Program-made: the position numbers and the translations under genes
The notes under the pieces: model-generated
Seen by the model: only the letters and a program-made list of their open reading frames with translations
Databases searched by the model: none
What the model was told of the DNA's origin: nothing
Shown: in pieces, positions 12,273 to 24,439 of the stretch
How positions within the stretch are numbered: the stretch's first letter is position 1
How the letters are laid out: every line of letters starts with the position of its first letter
Assembly (NCBI GenBank): GCA_038501195.1
Contig: JBBPUQ010000004.1
Location: forward strand, 248,001 to 312,000
Length of the DNA stretch: 64,000 nt
Source: Nemania diffusa
Taxonomy: Eukaryota > Ascomycota > Sordariomycetes > Xylariales > Xylariaceae
Direction of reading: 5' to 3'

Positions 12273-12974
12273 TCAATGCCGCTTTTGGTCGTTGTTGCCC
12301 GAGCCATTCTTCGTACTTGATGACATGTGATGGTGCGGGTGATGGTGATGGTGATGCTCGTGGTGCTGATGGTGGTGATGATGGTGGTGCTGCTGGCGTA
12401 TTCGTTGGCGGCCACGGCGCTCTTCATGCTCCTCCTGCTCTTCTTCTATCGGGTAGTTGACCGATTGCCTTTCCTCCTCGTACCATGCGCTAAGACTCTT
12501 GCCGCCGAACATCAAGTCCTCGTCGTCGATGACGATGGGCTCCATCCAGGCGTGGTTACCCTGTTGCTGCCCCGTGGATACCTCGTCTGCGGGGAGGTAG
12601 TAGTACTGCGCGTCGTCTGACGACGGGTGAGGATGAGAGGGTGCTGTTGTGGTAACCATTTTGAGAGGTGATGGGCCGTGGTGGTTCTGTGAGGACGACG
12701 AAGTTTTTGAGGATCTGTGTCCTGTCCTGTGGGAATGACGACTCGTCGGTGGATGCGGCGAGCGCGTCCGAGAGTGGGTGAGGTGATTGTTGGACGATGA
12801 CTGGGTATGAGGCGAGTGTAGGCGATGGCTCTGTTGCGAGGTTGGCCTACTTCGTGGGTTTGATTGGGGTGGTGGTGTGTGTTGTGGTGAATGTAGTGGT
12901 GGCTGTTGTTGTTGTTGATGATGATGCTGGTGTCTAGTATTGTCGTCGTAGAGACGCGGGCTGTTTCGAGTCAT
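12273..12974 (-). CDS. hypothetical His/Gln/Ser-rich protein
   Basis: A single-exon frame of 233 residues from a clear ATG. Residues 1-100 are rich in His, Gln, Ser, Pro and Arg and look disordered. The middle (about residues 105-185) is more ordinary: DAQYYYLPADEVSTG, then WMEPIVIDDEDLMFGGKSL and AWYEEERQSV, an acidic, aromatic-containing stretch of the kind that stays conserved in otherwise disordered fungal proteins. The tail has a Glu-rich segment and then long histidine runs before a basic C-terminus. No catalytic domain is recognised. The histidine runs come from a GTGATG-type repeat on the plus strand, so copy number may vary between strains. The conserved-looking centre makes a real gene more likely than a chance frame. 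Function unknown. Confidence 0.55.
   Translation of the reverse strand: MTRNSPRLYDDNTRHQHHHQQQQQPPLHSPQHTPPPQSNPRSRPTSQQSHRLHSPHTQSSSNNHLTHSRTRSPHPPTSRHSHRTGHRSSKTSSSSQNHHGPSPLKMVTTTAPSHPHPSSDDAQYYYLPADEVSTGQQQGNHAWMEPIVIDDEDLMFGGKSLSAWYEEERQSVNYPIEEEQEEHEERRGRQRIRQQHHHHHHHQHHEHHHHHHPHHHMSSSTKNGSGNNDQKRH
12327..12400 (+). repeat. GATGGT/GGTGAT repeat encoding His runs
   Basis: Imperfect 3- and 6-nt repeats (GTGATG, GGTGAT) inside the His-rich gene. On the minus strand they encode runs of histidine codons. Confidence 0.8.
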
Positions 12975-14700
12975 GGGCGAGCCGGCTGAGTGTAGATGTG
13001 AAAGATGTCCGGATTAGAGGAGAGGAAGCGGGTGCCAGGCGGTATATGTATATGTAGAGAGGTCTGATTAGGTATGTGTGTATGCGTATGCGTATGCGTA
13101 TGCAGTATGCAGTATATATGGCCTGGTGTGCGAGACTCGAAGCAAGGCCTTGTCTTGGTACCTTGTCTTGGTACAACGCGTGGCAGATGACAGTTGGGTT
13201 GTATCCAGCGATGATGGTGGTGGTGGTAGGTAGGTAGGTAAGTAGTAGTCGTAGTAATGGTTGTTGTTGTTGTTGTGTTGGTTGGTTGCTGTAGTACCTA
13301 GTAAAACTCAATCGGAGGGTCGGTATCTGTTGCCGCGTCGGCGTTGGCAGGTGGTGATGATGGTGATGATGACGATGATGATGATGTTGGCGACGACGAA
13401 AACGGCCTATAGATAGTCTGTACTCCCTATTAATATATAGCAAGAGCTTGCGACAGGCTGTCTCTTTCGTGAGCTTGCAATGGCGGTCAGGTCAGCAGGA
13501 TGACGCAGTTCGAGCTGGTGTGGCAGAGATATAATATCATATATGTACAAAAAGATATTAAGGTGAAAAACAGGGAAACCGAGGGCACGGGGAGACGGAA
13601 TAGTGTATATACTTCTAGTCTAGTCTAATAAGGAGAGGAAGGGGAAGTATGAGGAAGAGGCGAAAAGGCTGTTAGGCTGACGCGAGACCGGGCAGGTGGA
13701 AGAGTGGGTGCCGCTGAGGAAGAACATATCGACAGCTTTAGGGACCTTGTGTAGCCTCTGGCGTCTGCTTAGCGTGTTCTGTACCTACAGCCTGCAGGAG
13801 GTGCCTACCTCGCTGTTGCGCTGATCATTATGGGGGAGTGAGCCGGGAAGTGTACTTACCTAGGTACACTGAGGGGGGTGTGGGAGGAGTGTGAGTGGGG
13901 CCGCAACCGTAAGAAAGAAAAAATTAAAATACACATGTACCTTAACGGCAAATACGGTAGATAGCGTGCGGCAATGCGGGGGAGGGGGAGGGGGAGGGGG
14001 GCAGCCCTACAGTGCTATAAGAGCCTGGAGGGGTGAGCTTCCAGAAGGGGGAAGTGCTAGATAGAGGCAGCGGGGGTACGCATGTACAGGACGAGGTAAA
14101 AACGGTTTGCGGACGGATAATAACGGAATGCTCATTCTGCATCAGCATCTAAGAAAAAAGCTTATTATTAGTGGGTAGTAAGTATTACACACCATGATCC
14201 CCTTTCTACCCGGCTATCGACCTGCTTATGTAGGCATCTACTCAAATTATCAATAGATAGATAGCCAGATAGATAGATAGACTCCTGGTACCTATGGCAT
14301 AGTGTATGTAGATAGACAAAAAGAGAGGCGGTATGCACTCTATAATGGCTCTGTCTTGCGTGAGTCCCTCTTGTTCTCCATTGGGGGTTTGGAGATAAAG
14401 GGTGTTATTTTATGCTGTATGCTTGGTGTTTCGGAGTGAGGGAGTGCCTTACTCCGGAACTTAGATAGGGTACGGGCAAGACAAAGTCCGGCGGTGAGTG
14501 GCTGCTGCACGGCACGAACGTATTGTAGGTGGACAAGGAGATGGAGACCAGATGGATATATGCGTAGGTACTAGGCCAAGTATGTAAAAGGAAAGGTGAA
14601 ACACACACACACAGACACACGCACGCACATACCACACACTTACACATATACACATATATACCACATGTCGTGTACACATGCGCACATCTATGCGGACGTA
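12975..14700. repeat. microsatellite-rich stretch
   Basis: A dense series of simple repeats without a convincing gene: TGCGTA at about 13080-13105, a duplicated CTTGTCTTGGTAC at about 13150-13175, GGT/GTAG and TTG runs at 13196-13285, GATGAT/GGTGAT at about 13350-13390, GGGGGA at 13977-14001, GATA at 14253-14280 and CA-rich alternation at about 14598-14670. The first part is probably the 5' region of the His-rich gene. Open frames here (for example the minus-strand frame at 12934-13443) consist of repeat-derived His and Gln runs. Confidence 0.75.
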
Positions 14701-17700
14701 TATATAAATCCGGAATTGCCATCGGACACTTTCTACGAGCTCCGGTCTATAGATCCAAGATATACATACCTACAATGACACTGAGGGGTAAAAGGAGAGA
14801 ATGAACAAGGAAAGAAAAAGAAAAAAGAGAAACATCATACATCTTCACGGCAACACTAACACGGATAGGTCAAATCGGCATAACGGCGGCCGCGCTGCAG
14901 AAAAACATGGATTGGCAAACAGCAGCGAGTCTACTACGTACGTTTCTTCTTTCTAATTTAGGCACTCGAAGGATATGGCACATTACTATTGGACTATGTC
15001 CTAACAAGAAACTCTCTGGAACTGAGACTTGGCTTTCATGATTTACTGTTTGATTCCCTGCTTAGTCGAGCATTGTGGTATACAACTAGGTAGATGTCGT
15101 GTCAATTTCTTAGTAATCCGGAAAAGTTGCCTGTTAGTATTCTGTAGGGGTTGGCTAAAAAGAACACCATGTTTTTCGGCCTCCGGGCGAGGAACAGGGA
15201 TATCCTAGTACGTGTCCGTTCAACCACAGGAGAACCTACAGTTTTGTACTGAGAGGAGATGTTAAGATGAGAAAGCAGTTCCAATTCATATTTAAAATAC
15301 TTAGAATATCATCGCCCCACGAAAAAACACTTTATAGTCCGATGCTGGCAAGGAATGTGGAAAGGGAGATCGTGAACAAGAAGACCTATCTATCTAAATA
15401 ATTATTCAATTCCACCATCATCGATAATAGGGAATTTTTCATCTGATGCTAACAAACTTTATTTATCAAATTCTCGACCCTGATTTGCTCATATGTGTTT
15501 CTCTTACTGCCTATGCATAGTCTCACCTTAACCAATCGGGCTTCATCTATTGTCACATCTTTTCAACCTACCTAGGTAGTTTACCTGATATTCTGTACAC
15601 GAGAGTCGGCAGCTACACTTACACTACACACAATTGACTATGCTTCATTTTTAGATATATGCACAATTCTTCGAGACATTCCCCTTTCTCCGTCGCAGCG
15701 CCGTTTAGAAGCACATCATGTCCAACGCATCAAGCCCACGTATCAGGCCAACGTATCAGGCTGCCGTACCTATGCATAGATAACCTAGGCAAGTACCTAT
15801 TTACCTACCCAATATCCCATCAAGGGGGTTTATGCCAACAAGCCCCGGTCATTCAGCTCGGACCTTTTGCAGCCTCAGCATTTTTTGGATATACCTAAGT
15901 ACAGAATATATTGATTGACACCGACGTGGACAAGGCAGGGCTAGGCCGGCCTGCTCTGGCGGCCTAGACCGAAGTCTCGACGCTCAGAATCCTCCAGTCG
16001 TCTATGGCCTCTGGCAACATTGGACAGATGCTCGGCGATGAATGGCTCAGGCAGACGAGGATGAAGCTCCCCCTCCCCGCCCCCCTAGATGCTGACAGCG
16101 ATCCTTTCCCACTCGCCTACCGACTGCCCGCACCGCCGAGGCCATTATCTGTAGTTCCATGACCTATCATTGTGCACAAGGCTACCCAAGCATTTCCTTT
16201 TTTTTTTTCACTTTCTCTAGATCACATCGATGCATGGGGCCGACATATGCGGAACCGTAGAGGCCGTTTGTACTTCATTCCCGAGTCTAGCCGCATAAGT
16301 ATTTAACTATTAATAAGTTCGTAAGCATAGTATGTAGGCATGGTAGTAAATACACTAGGTACATGCCTAGCAGACAAGCAAGTCATTTTAAGCACACGGA
16401 ATCTTTGAATTAGATTGAGATGCGGTAGATAGGTGGTTGGCAGTGCAGATCCTGTACTGTAGGTATTGTTGTCGGATCGACTCAGGGATCAAAAACCATG
16501 TACTTACAGTGTACCGCCCGGGCGACCCCTCCGCAGAAGGGTCCCCGGAATGAAGGAACCGAGCTCATCAGTCGGCTATATACGCTAAGAGGGCGTACCG
16601 AATTGTCCCGAGTTGACCCCCGTGCCTCCATGAGCCATTCCCAAATACAGATCTAGTAGTCTAAGTATCCGACTTTTCCGTTTTCGCCGTGCTACACGTT
16701 AGCTAGGCGTCATAATGTGAGTCTGACACCCTCGCTAACTCCCCTGGAGTCGGCCTATGTAGGCACTGCTCACTCACCGACACGGCGGCGACAATTATTT
16801 ATATAGGTCGATCGGTTCTAGAGAGATCTAGTATCGCTAACTATTGCCTGTGCGACACGAGGCGGGATCTAAACTCTGACCATGCGCCCAGCAAGACTCA
16901 GCTCGGCTGGCGTTAGAGTTCGGTCATTCTTTTTGCCCAGCTGGCCACGACCAGCCATGAACGGCCATATGGTGGGTGATCGATGCCGACGCATGCATGC
17001 ATCGTGGCATTTACGTACCAATCTATTTGCCTATATCTTCATCTACGTAGGTATGACTGACAGGTCGGTTAGAACGAACGTCTATGTCTACGTCTCCATC
17101 TACGTAACGAATGCTTACGTCGAGCTCCCTATAATACCTAATAGAGACAATGTTATGTATTCTCTGCAGCCCAATCTACGGCAGTGAAACAGACTTCTCG
17201 AATAAAATCCATCTTCCATCACAATCACGCCATCAACTAGACGCTAAAAATAAAATTAAGAATAGAGACACCTCACACTATTGTGCGGTAGGATATTCTC
17301 CGGCAGTCTATTCTCCTATACTCAATATGCACGCCAACTATCCACATTCGCTAGCTAATATGTAGGTACATGCTGCGTCTAGTATCCTAAAGGAGGGAGG
17401 GTACGAGCCCCTGATTTGCGATGCGCCCGTCTCACAAACCAATCGTGATCGAGTCGATGACAATAGTAAAGTAGGTGTCCACTACTTGGGTACCTATAAG
17501 TATACTAGAGACGTACGTGCACACGAAAACAATTATCGCCAAGCGCAGCTACGCAGGCAAGTAATAATGCTAATACTACCACCTGATGTTCTCGAACCCA
17601 ACGAGCCGCAAAATCTATTTCTGTCTCTGTCAATAGTTCCACTCGTGAGATTTATTTTATACCTAATAGTAATAGGTAAGCTGACACATTTGGCCGACTA

Positions 17701-20700
17701 CCTACCTACCTATATGTATCTCCTCTATCTTTACCTATGTATACACATCTTGCGTTAGGTACATTTCGCGCTCAACCGATAAATAAATGCCCACGTAAGT
17801 TGACGTGCACACAGGCAGTTATATATCTACACCGACCTACTCAACTTAGCAGGTGATAGATAGTAGGCATAGATATCAGATATCATTTTGCGCGGGGGGC
17901 CGAATACTGGCCGAGCACCATTCAACAACGACCCAATCCAAGACCGGCGCGTAAATGAATGTCGGCTCGGGTTCTGTTTCGAGGGCTCACGTAGGGCACC
18001 CGTGATGGAGAAAATAAATGTCACATGTTTATACACCTATATGAAGTAGTTTAGTTATCTTACTAGTATGTGCATTCCCAGTGGCGATGCCCACCGCACA
18101 TCGGAATGGATATGATATTATTACGTTTAATACGGTTTATGAACCTCCTACAAATTACCCCTCCCCCACTCCCCACCAGCAGACATTGTACCTGAGGCAT
18201 GTAATCGTAGGATGTACGCAGTAGATAGAAACCACCCAACCAAGCTGACACTTAATGCATGAAATGCCTGAATTTCGCGACTGAATCCCGAGACCAGATC
18301 TTGTGTCGTAGCCATCAAATCACGGCAGTCCCCCGTTTTTTGTCATGTGGTGCCAGCCCTACACCACCTACGCAGTACCTAATCGTCTACCTAATCCCAA
18401 ATGCCACCAACTACCTATACCTACCTATCCGGATCGGGATACTTTAGACTAGCTGATTATTCCAACTGAATTGAAATGATGTGCTGCGCTATGCTTTCTT
18501 TGGCCGCTCTAAGTTTTGTGTTTGTTCACTTACCCTATTAAAAACAATTGGACTTGAATTTTAAAATCTCGTTTCATTTCGTCCCATCCCATCCCATCTC
18601 ATCCTCAAACCCAGGGAGCAATCCCATACCCCCCTACCCCGGCATCAAACAGCCCAACTCTTCGCCGTTTCTGTTTCCTCCCCCTTGTTTGCGTCTCGTC
18701 ACTTTCCCTCCCCTTCCCTATTCATATAAATGTCGTCATAGCGGGGCCAGCCACAAAAGACCAGGGACCGCCAAGCCGGCAAACGAGGCCGCGAAGAAAC
18801 GAAACGCGCCACCACCTCTGTAACGATGCAGGTCACACACGTACATACAGGAATTAAGCCTACAGTATCAAGGAACCGGAACCATCCTCCTGTACCGGAC
18901 TTGTCAAATGTCTGCTCCGTATGGCCTCGTTAGCGAGAGTCATGTCCCCGGCGGCAAATATCGTCGTCATGTCTAGTAATCATCACCATGCACAATTACA
19001 CCCCTACATCTACAGAGTATGTATCTCTGCGCATAAGCCAGCAGCGCGAAACGCGAAACGAGCTTCAATGACGTCATGGGCCGTCACCCGTGCCCCTCTA
19101 TCAAGTATCTATCGACCTACCCCCCTCAATTTACGACCTATCTCCGACTTCACAGAGACAGCAACGAATCCAGGAACACCAGCATCGTCATTATTCGTCT
19201 ACGAATCTGATTCCGAGTCTCTCCGTCGTAGTTTTTCGATTGACCAATTAACTTTCCATCTAAGGACAGATTTGCTACGTTCTTAGACGGCTTCGTATTT
19301 TTTTTCTTTGAATGACGAGCGTGTAACGACGTGTTTTAGCTGTTGTTCTGCGAGGCCTAATTAGGTAAACAAACTTTCCTATTTTAGGCGTGCCAAGACA
19401 TATGTTTGCCAGCTTGTGGTTATCAAGACATAATATTAGGGCAGGTAGGTATTACTCGTAGAATGTACGTAAGCTTCGTCTTATCGAAGCCATAACCCCC
19501 CGTGCTGTTTTATATATATAAATAATCTAATCACACTTTTCTGCTTTATCGTATTTGAGAATGATTTACATCGTATGGAGCACCGGTGTCCTATTATTTC
19601 CCCAGATAGCATGCCGAGCCGGACAGATGTGACATATCACCGCAAAATAGCAACAGTTGGCGGCTCACCGACCGACGTTATCCGCCGTATACGGCAAGCC
19701 GAGTAGAAAGGGTTTGTACTTCGTGACACGCCCATTGGTTTGAGTGCACTGGACTTGCGTGTAAATGACGGGGTTGATAACTAATTCTCAGCACGGTACT
19801 TATAATACTAATGATATTGTCTTCCCCGGAATAGGAGAGTTGCATATAGTCAAATGACCAAATATTCTCCAAAGTAACTACGTTTGATCTCTTTTATATG
19901 TTGTAATCCATGGCTGGCCAATTAATTACCCGTCATGCGCGTGCGGATGTCAGCCGCTATGAGATCGACGTGTCTGGCGCCCGTATCCGAGCATCACACG
20001 GATAGGTAGTATATCACTAGTGCCCAACTATGATAATATTGAGAATATTACTGAAAATATTGATAGAGGTATCGTAGACACGAGGATGTGACCCTATCCA
20101 AGTGCATCTTCTCCGTTATAATACATACTGCTATAGATATAAGCCTCGCAGTGTAGGCTGAGTATGCGTATAATACTTCAACTATACATAGCCAAGAGTA
20201 ATAGTAGGCACCCGGCAACAAGTTATACCGCTCCATATCCATATTTAGATATATATTGGCTTCTATAATCAATCATCTCAAGTTTATTAGAAAACATTAT
20301 CCGCTAGCAAGTACACAGGGTTGTTTCGGCGCCTTTACGATCTCGGCGCGGCCCGTCTACGAAAGGCTAACCAAGTTCACACTATCAATCTCGCCCTCAC
20401 GTGTACTCGTTGGATTCCTTAGTACGATATCAGTGATCAATCGGTTGTATGAAATAACTAATTGGCATGTGACGACCTTTCAGTGCTCCTCGGCCAGTGA
20501 ATTCTAGCGCAATGAGAATGACGCATATAGCGTCGTCCAACGAGTTCCTAGACTATATAGTGCTAGCTTTGCAGATGAAAATTGACACTTGGTGAATGTT
20601 ATGAGCCAGGTATAACAATGAATAAATGCGCCGAAGCTTGACTGACAATAATTTGGAAACCTAGGGGTTTTAACCTCGGAAACCACTCAATACTTTAACG

Positions 20701-20804
20701 CGCCTTTCTCCCAACGAATGAATATTAATATAGCAGAGACTCTCTTGCAACCCGTGTTCTCGTAGTTAGCCCCCAAGACATACCGTTACTGTCTCCCTGA
20801 GAAG
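14701..20804. other. gene desert of about 6 kb
   Basis: No recognisable protein, RNA gene or mobile element. Short frames are low-complexity or end quickly, and none joins to another across plausible splice sites into a recognisable domain. The frame at 18921-19286 (121 residues) is the longest plus-strand candidate but has no family features. TACCTA/TAGGTA words are frequent. Undetected decayed transposons are possible. Confidence 0.5.
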
Positions 20805-21940
20805 CTATTTCTTGTCCTTTTCCTGCTTCTCTTGTCTTTCTCTCTCCGCCTTCTCTTTCACTACTTGGCTCCTCTTAGTACGATAGAGCCCTAAAGCTCT
20901 ATCAATCCACAAGCATACATCTTCGGCAACAAGTTCCAGCGGAGGCGCCTCAAAACTTCCGGCAGGCGAGTCCTTTACTGCCTTGCAAATGAAATCTTGC
21001 AATATAAGCTGTAGTGTAAATGAATCAATGGGCTTACCTTTCTCATCTCGAAATTTCTGTTCAGCAGGTTAGAAGAGAAGTTACATTGTAACAGGGGGCC
21101 TAATACCTCATTTTGAGCACAAATTACACCCACCTTGCCTCCTCGACCGAATGTTGGTCGCCATACCACGATGGAACCTTCCGCTGTCTCATTATTTTCA
21201 TCCTTTGCATATACATACGACCCGGGTCCGTCTAGCTCTCCAGCCATGTACTTCTTTTTCAGCCTAAGCTCATTCCTCTTTTCCGCTTGAAACATCTTAT
21301 ACATATCCACCCCAACAACAGCTCGAATCTCGCCGTTAGAACGACATATATAAGCCTCGGCTTTCTCCTGCAAATCGTTCTTTCGCTGACTGAAGCCAAC
21401 CTCCATCACCAAGGTTGGGAAAGCGCATTGGTGCTCACATTGCTCGTGTATAAAGGATTTATCTGGCGACTTTGAATCATTTTCACCTTTGGCAAAAGGA
21501 AACTCGACATCTGCAGAACCTGCCCACATGACACTCTTGGCGGCATTGGAGACCTTGGTATCATCTGATCCCTGAAGCCGTTCAACCCAATTTCCTACTT
21601 TTAAAAATATACTTTCCGCCATCATCTCATGTATTATAGTACGGATTCGAATTTCAAATCGCTGCTGAGAGCGTGTGTAGTCAAATCTGTGATAGAAAGT
21701 AAGTAGAGTGTTAGAACCCTAACTTGGGCGACTATACCGTAGCTTGTCTTCGAAATAGGCTTGGAGCTCAGTATCTCCACTGTCCCGAATAGTCCTGAGC
21801 AATTGCCCGTACTGGCGGGCATTGAGCTTCCTCCTCGGATTCGTAATAGTTGTGTGTCTAAGTCTGAGTGTAGACCTGATCAGGGCAATGGTACTTTCTA
21901 CTCGGGCGGCATCTGCCCGAGAACTTCGGTGTATTGCCAT
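20805..21940 (-). CDS. Uma2-like (PD-(D/E)XK-fold) fungal protein
   Basis: Three exons, 21940-21738, 21686-21107 and 21056-20805, join to 344 residues; introns are 51 and 50 nt. Without the second intron the frame would stop early. With it the product reads AQNEKFRDEKGKPIDSFTLQ and runs straight into the last frame. Residues about 62-90 hold DKLRFDYTRSQQRFEIRIRT and a following HE, typical of the N-terminal part of a fungal family related to the Uma2 endonuclease group. The core has SPDKSF and LVMEVGFSQ, matching the PD...ExxxSQ pattern in place of the classical PD-(D/E)XK, then EKAEAYI and IRAVVGVDMY. The C-terminus is Lys/Glu-rich coiled coil. Uma2 proteins are nuclease-fold proteins of uncertain role; whether this one cuts DNA is unknown because the catalytic lysine position is not obvious. 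Family assignment is from motif memory and needs a profile search. Confidence 0.75.
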
Positions 21941-23260
21941 ATTGGGATATTTAATCCCTGATTCTAACAGTATTTGAGTGAGGGATAGGGACGGATACTA
22001 GTGTCCTGATTGATGGAGGCCGCATATATTGATGATGCGCTTGGTCGTTTGAAACCCCGGTGTCGCTCTAACTGCAGATAGAGTCCTGTAAGACTGGGTT
22101 CGGTATCCTATAATTGCATCTACCGAAGAAATTTCGGTGAGGTAGGGGTGTTTAGGGAGTGGCACCCGGTCAAATATTTGTGTAGACTAAATCGTGACCT
22201 TACAAGTACGAGACGAACCTTTTCTAGATCCTAGCGTAACATTTGTCCTGGGGAGTCCAAAAGCGGCTTTTGTTTACTTCCCCTTCCTGGTTACAGCTTG
22301 GTTACACACGCATGCAATCTTCGATTACCGGAACGTGATTTCACCAATAGTCGGCAATTGCCGAAGTTAGGGATGAAGAGCCCAGTCCAATGTAATAGCT
22401 CAGATTAGTGGCCAAGTTTCAGTTTGAAAGGGGGCTGCGGCAACGACCTGCTGACTTGTTTTCGTCTAGCCCTGGATATTGATATTCTGTTGGCCATGGT
22501 TTCATTTCAGCTAAACATCTTTGATAAACATTCCTATGTCTGTCACTTTTCTAACCGCGAGCTGATATGATAGAAGTCTTGTCATCAAGTAGGTGCTACG
22601 CGACTATCACTACTATTTTAAATGTACTATGATATCTCACGTAGCAGTGAAGTCGACCTTGTAAGAGTCAATGGCCTGTACCTCATGCACAACGGAGTTA
22701 ATTTGAGTCTATTGTTAAGTTTGAAGTCTAAGTTCTGTCTGGTGTGCTAGAGCTCTTCATATAGGCCATTTCTTGTAGATACATCCGTAGGTCTAACACA
22801 GGCGACATGGCCGAAGCAGATCGATTCTATCATTCAGATTAATTCAACGTATTCTGGCACATCCATCACTCCTAGCCCCTTAGTGGATCATCCTACCCTA
22901 ATACACTTACCCGTGACATTATCACTAATGTCTTAACATTTATCTACGTCCTCTTAACTCAAGGGTAGTTTTCAGAGACGTCATTGGTATATTTATTGCT
23001 AGCGAGCGGCAGTGCCTAGGGCAGTTGATTTCAATCTGGCCAAACCCCTCAAGAATTCACCAACCGTTCAATCCACCTAGACTAGTCAAACCCGCATGGT
23101 AGACAGAAATAAAGAGGAGAATAATATAGCTCCATCCTCGTAATGTCAATCCAAGGAAATAAGACAAAATAACAAACGAATGACTGACGAGCTCCGCTAG
23201 CTTCGTGAATCGTATATCAGAGAATCTTCCCCGTCTTCCGCCTTCCTTATACTCCAACGT
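21941..23260. other. intergenic region, no gene seen
   Basis: Lies upstream of the Uma2-like gene and downstream of the decarboxylase-like gene. No frame with coding character was found. Confidence 0.55.
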
Positions 23261-24439
23261 TTACCCTTGGCGTAACTCGTGGCCTCTTCCAATAGCCTCG
23301 CCCATGTTGTAGTGTTGGCCTTCTTTGGCCTTGATATTGACCCCTTGGAGACCTTCAAACACAAGAACCACATCAGATCCGCCAAATTGGAAATAACCAA
23401 GTTCCTCCCCTTTGAATAAGTCCTTACCCTTCTCCGCGGTGGGTATCACGGATGAAACCTGAGCCATGCCGATAGGGAGGACTGCTACGAGCCCCATGTG
23501 CGTTTCCAAGACGAAAAGCCCACGCATTTGACAGAACTGGTACCCCGCACTATCTGGGGCGTCGAAAGTACGACCACGATGGAGGGCCGGCTTCATGACC
23601 CGCTCAGTGCCTCTTGCTGGCGCAATGCCTCTCACTGGCTTTATCGACCCTCCTTCCTCTACCACTTCGAGATAGACTTGGCCCTTGATTACCTTCGCTT
23701 CTAAGACCTTGCCCGCAACGGGAGCATGTATGCGATGGTAGTCATTTGGCGCAAGAAAGGAATGCATGAAGATACCATTTGCGAAGCGGCTTGAGTACTC
23801 ACTATCCTCTAGGAGTATGCTGATAGGCCAAGGAATTGTCTTGATTTCGACGGTTACATCCGGTCTCACCTTCCACTGGCGTAGGAAAGTAGCGTCAGCG
23901 GGAGAGACGATTGTGTTGGGATCCTCCATATCTGCGATTGGGCGGTAACCGGGCTTTGTATAGCGAGCGAAAAACTGGTTGAAGGTCTTCCAACCCCCAT
24001 GGGGCTCTACGTACTGCTCCATATGGTAGCTTTCTGCCTCTTTGAAGCTCTCCAGCGATTTTGGTGTGAGAGATTCAGGAGTGTCGTGGAACTTCCCCAA
24101 CTCCTGTGCATAAGAGACTAGCCAGTTCGACAGACACGATAGGTCTTTGTTCGCGTTTTCTGGCTTGATTGCAGTCTGGTATTTGTATATGGGCAGCTGG
24201 TCGAAAACAAAATAGAACAAGCAAAGTTTCCGGTAGACTTCTTTTCCATCACAAGTCTCGCATGGTACCCACTTCAAGAGCGTGTCCATGTAGATGAAGA
24301 ATTTATCCAATGTCGTGATCTCGCCCATATCCGTGGGTGCCTGTTCCACTGCCTGTTCGATCGCCAATGTGAAATCATCAAGCCACCCATTGTCCTTGAT
24401 CATTTCGACGAGGTCTTGGACGACGCGTGAGTACTCCAT
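23261..24439 (-). CDS. phosphatidylserine decarboxylase-like enzyme (PsiD-type candidate)
   Basis: A single-exon frame of 392 residues. The C-terminal two thirds match the phosphatidylserine decarboxylase family: FNQFFARY (about residue 150), SPADATF with the conserved aspartate (about 180), FMHSFLAPNDYHRIHAPVAGKV with the conserved histidines (about 225-245), and FQFGGSDVV near residue 350, where the GGS serine is the expected self-cleavage site that becomes the pyruvoyl cofactor. Classical enzymes have LGST or GGST there; this one has GGSD. There is no transmembrane segment or mitochondrial leader, unlike membrane Psd proteins. The N-terminal 130 residues are a helical extension seen in soluble fungal homologues, some of which decarboxylate aromatic amino acids (PsiD of Psilocybe is the known case). 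Substrate here is undetermined: phosphatidylserine or a free amino acid are both possible. Confidence 0.85.
   Translation of the reverse strand: MEYSRVVQDLVEMIKDNGWLDDFTLAIEQAVEQAPTDMGEITTLDKFFIYMDTLLKWVPCETCDGKEVYRKLCLFYFVFDQLPIYKYQTAIKPENANKDLSCLSNWLVSYAQELGKFHDTPESLTPKSLESFKEAESYHMEQYVEPHGGWKTFNQFFARYTKPGYRPIADMEDPNTIVSPADATFLRQWKVRPDVTVEIKTIPWPISILLEDSEYSSRFANGIFMHSFLAPNDYHRIHAPVAGKVLEAKVIKGQVYLEVVEEGGSIKPVRGIAPARGTERVMKPALHRGRTFDAPDSAGYQFCQMRGLFVLETHMGLVAVLPIGMAQVSSVIPTAEKGKDLFKGEELGYFQFGGSDVVLVFEGLQGVNIKAKEGQHYNMGEAIGRGHELRQG

Noticed and set aside
12934..13443. 169-residue minus-strand frame next to the His-rich gene
   Set aside because: Made of microsatellite-derived His, Gln and Ile-Arg runs; more likely 5' UTR of the His-rich gene.
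18921..19286. 121-residue plus-strand frame
   Set aside because: No recognisable domain or conserved neighbour; kept as a possible but unsupported gene inside the desert.
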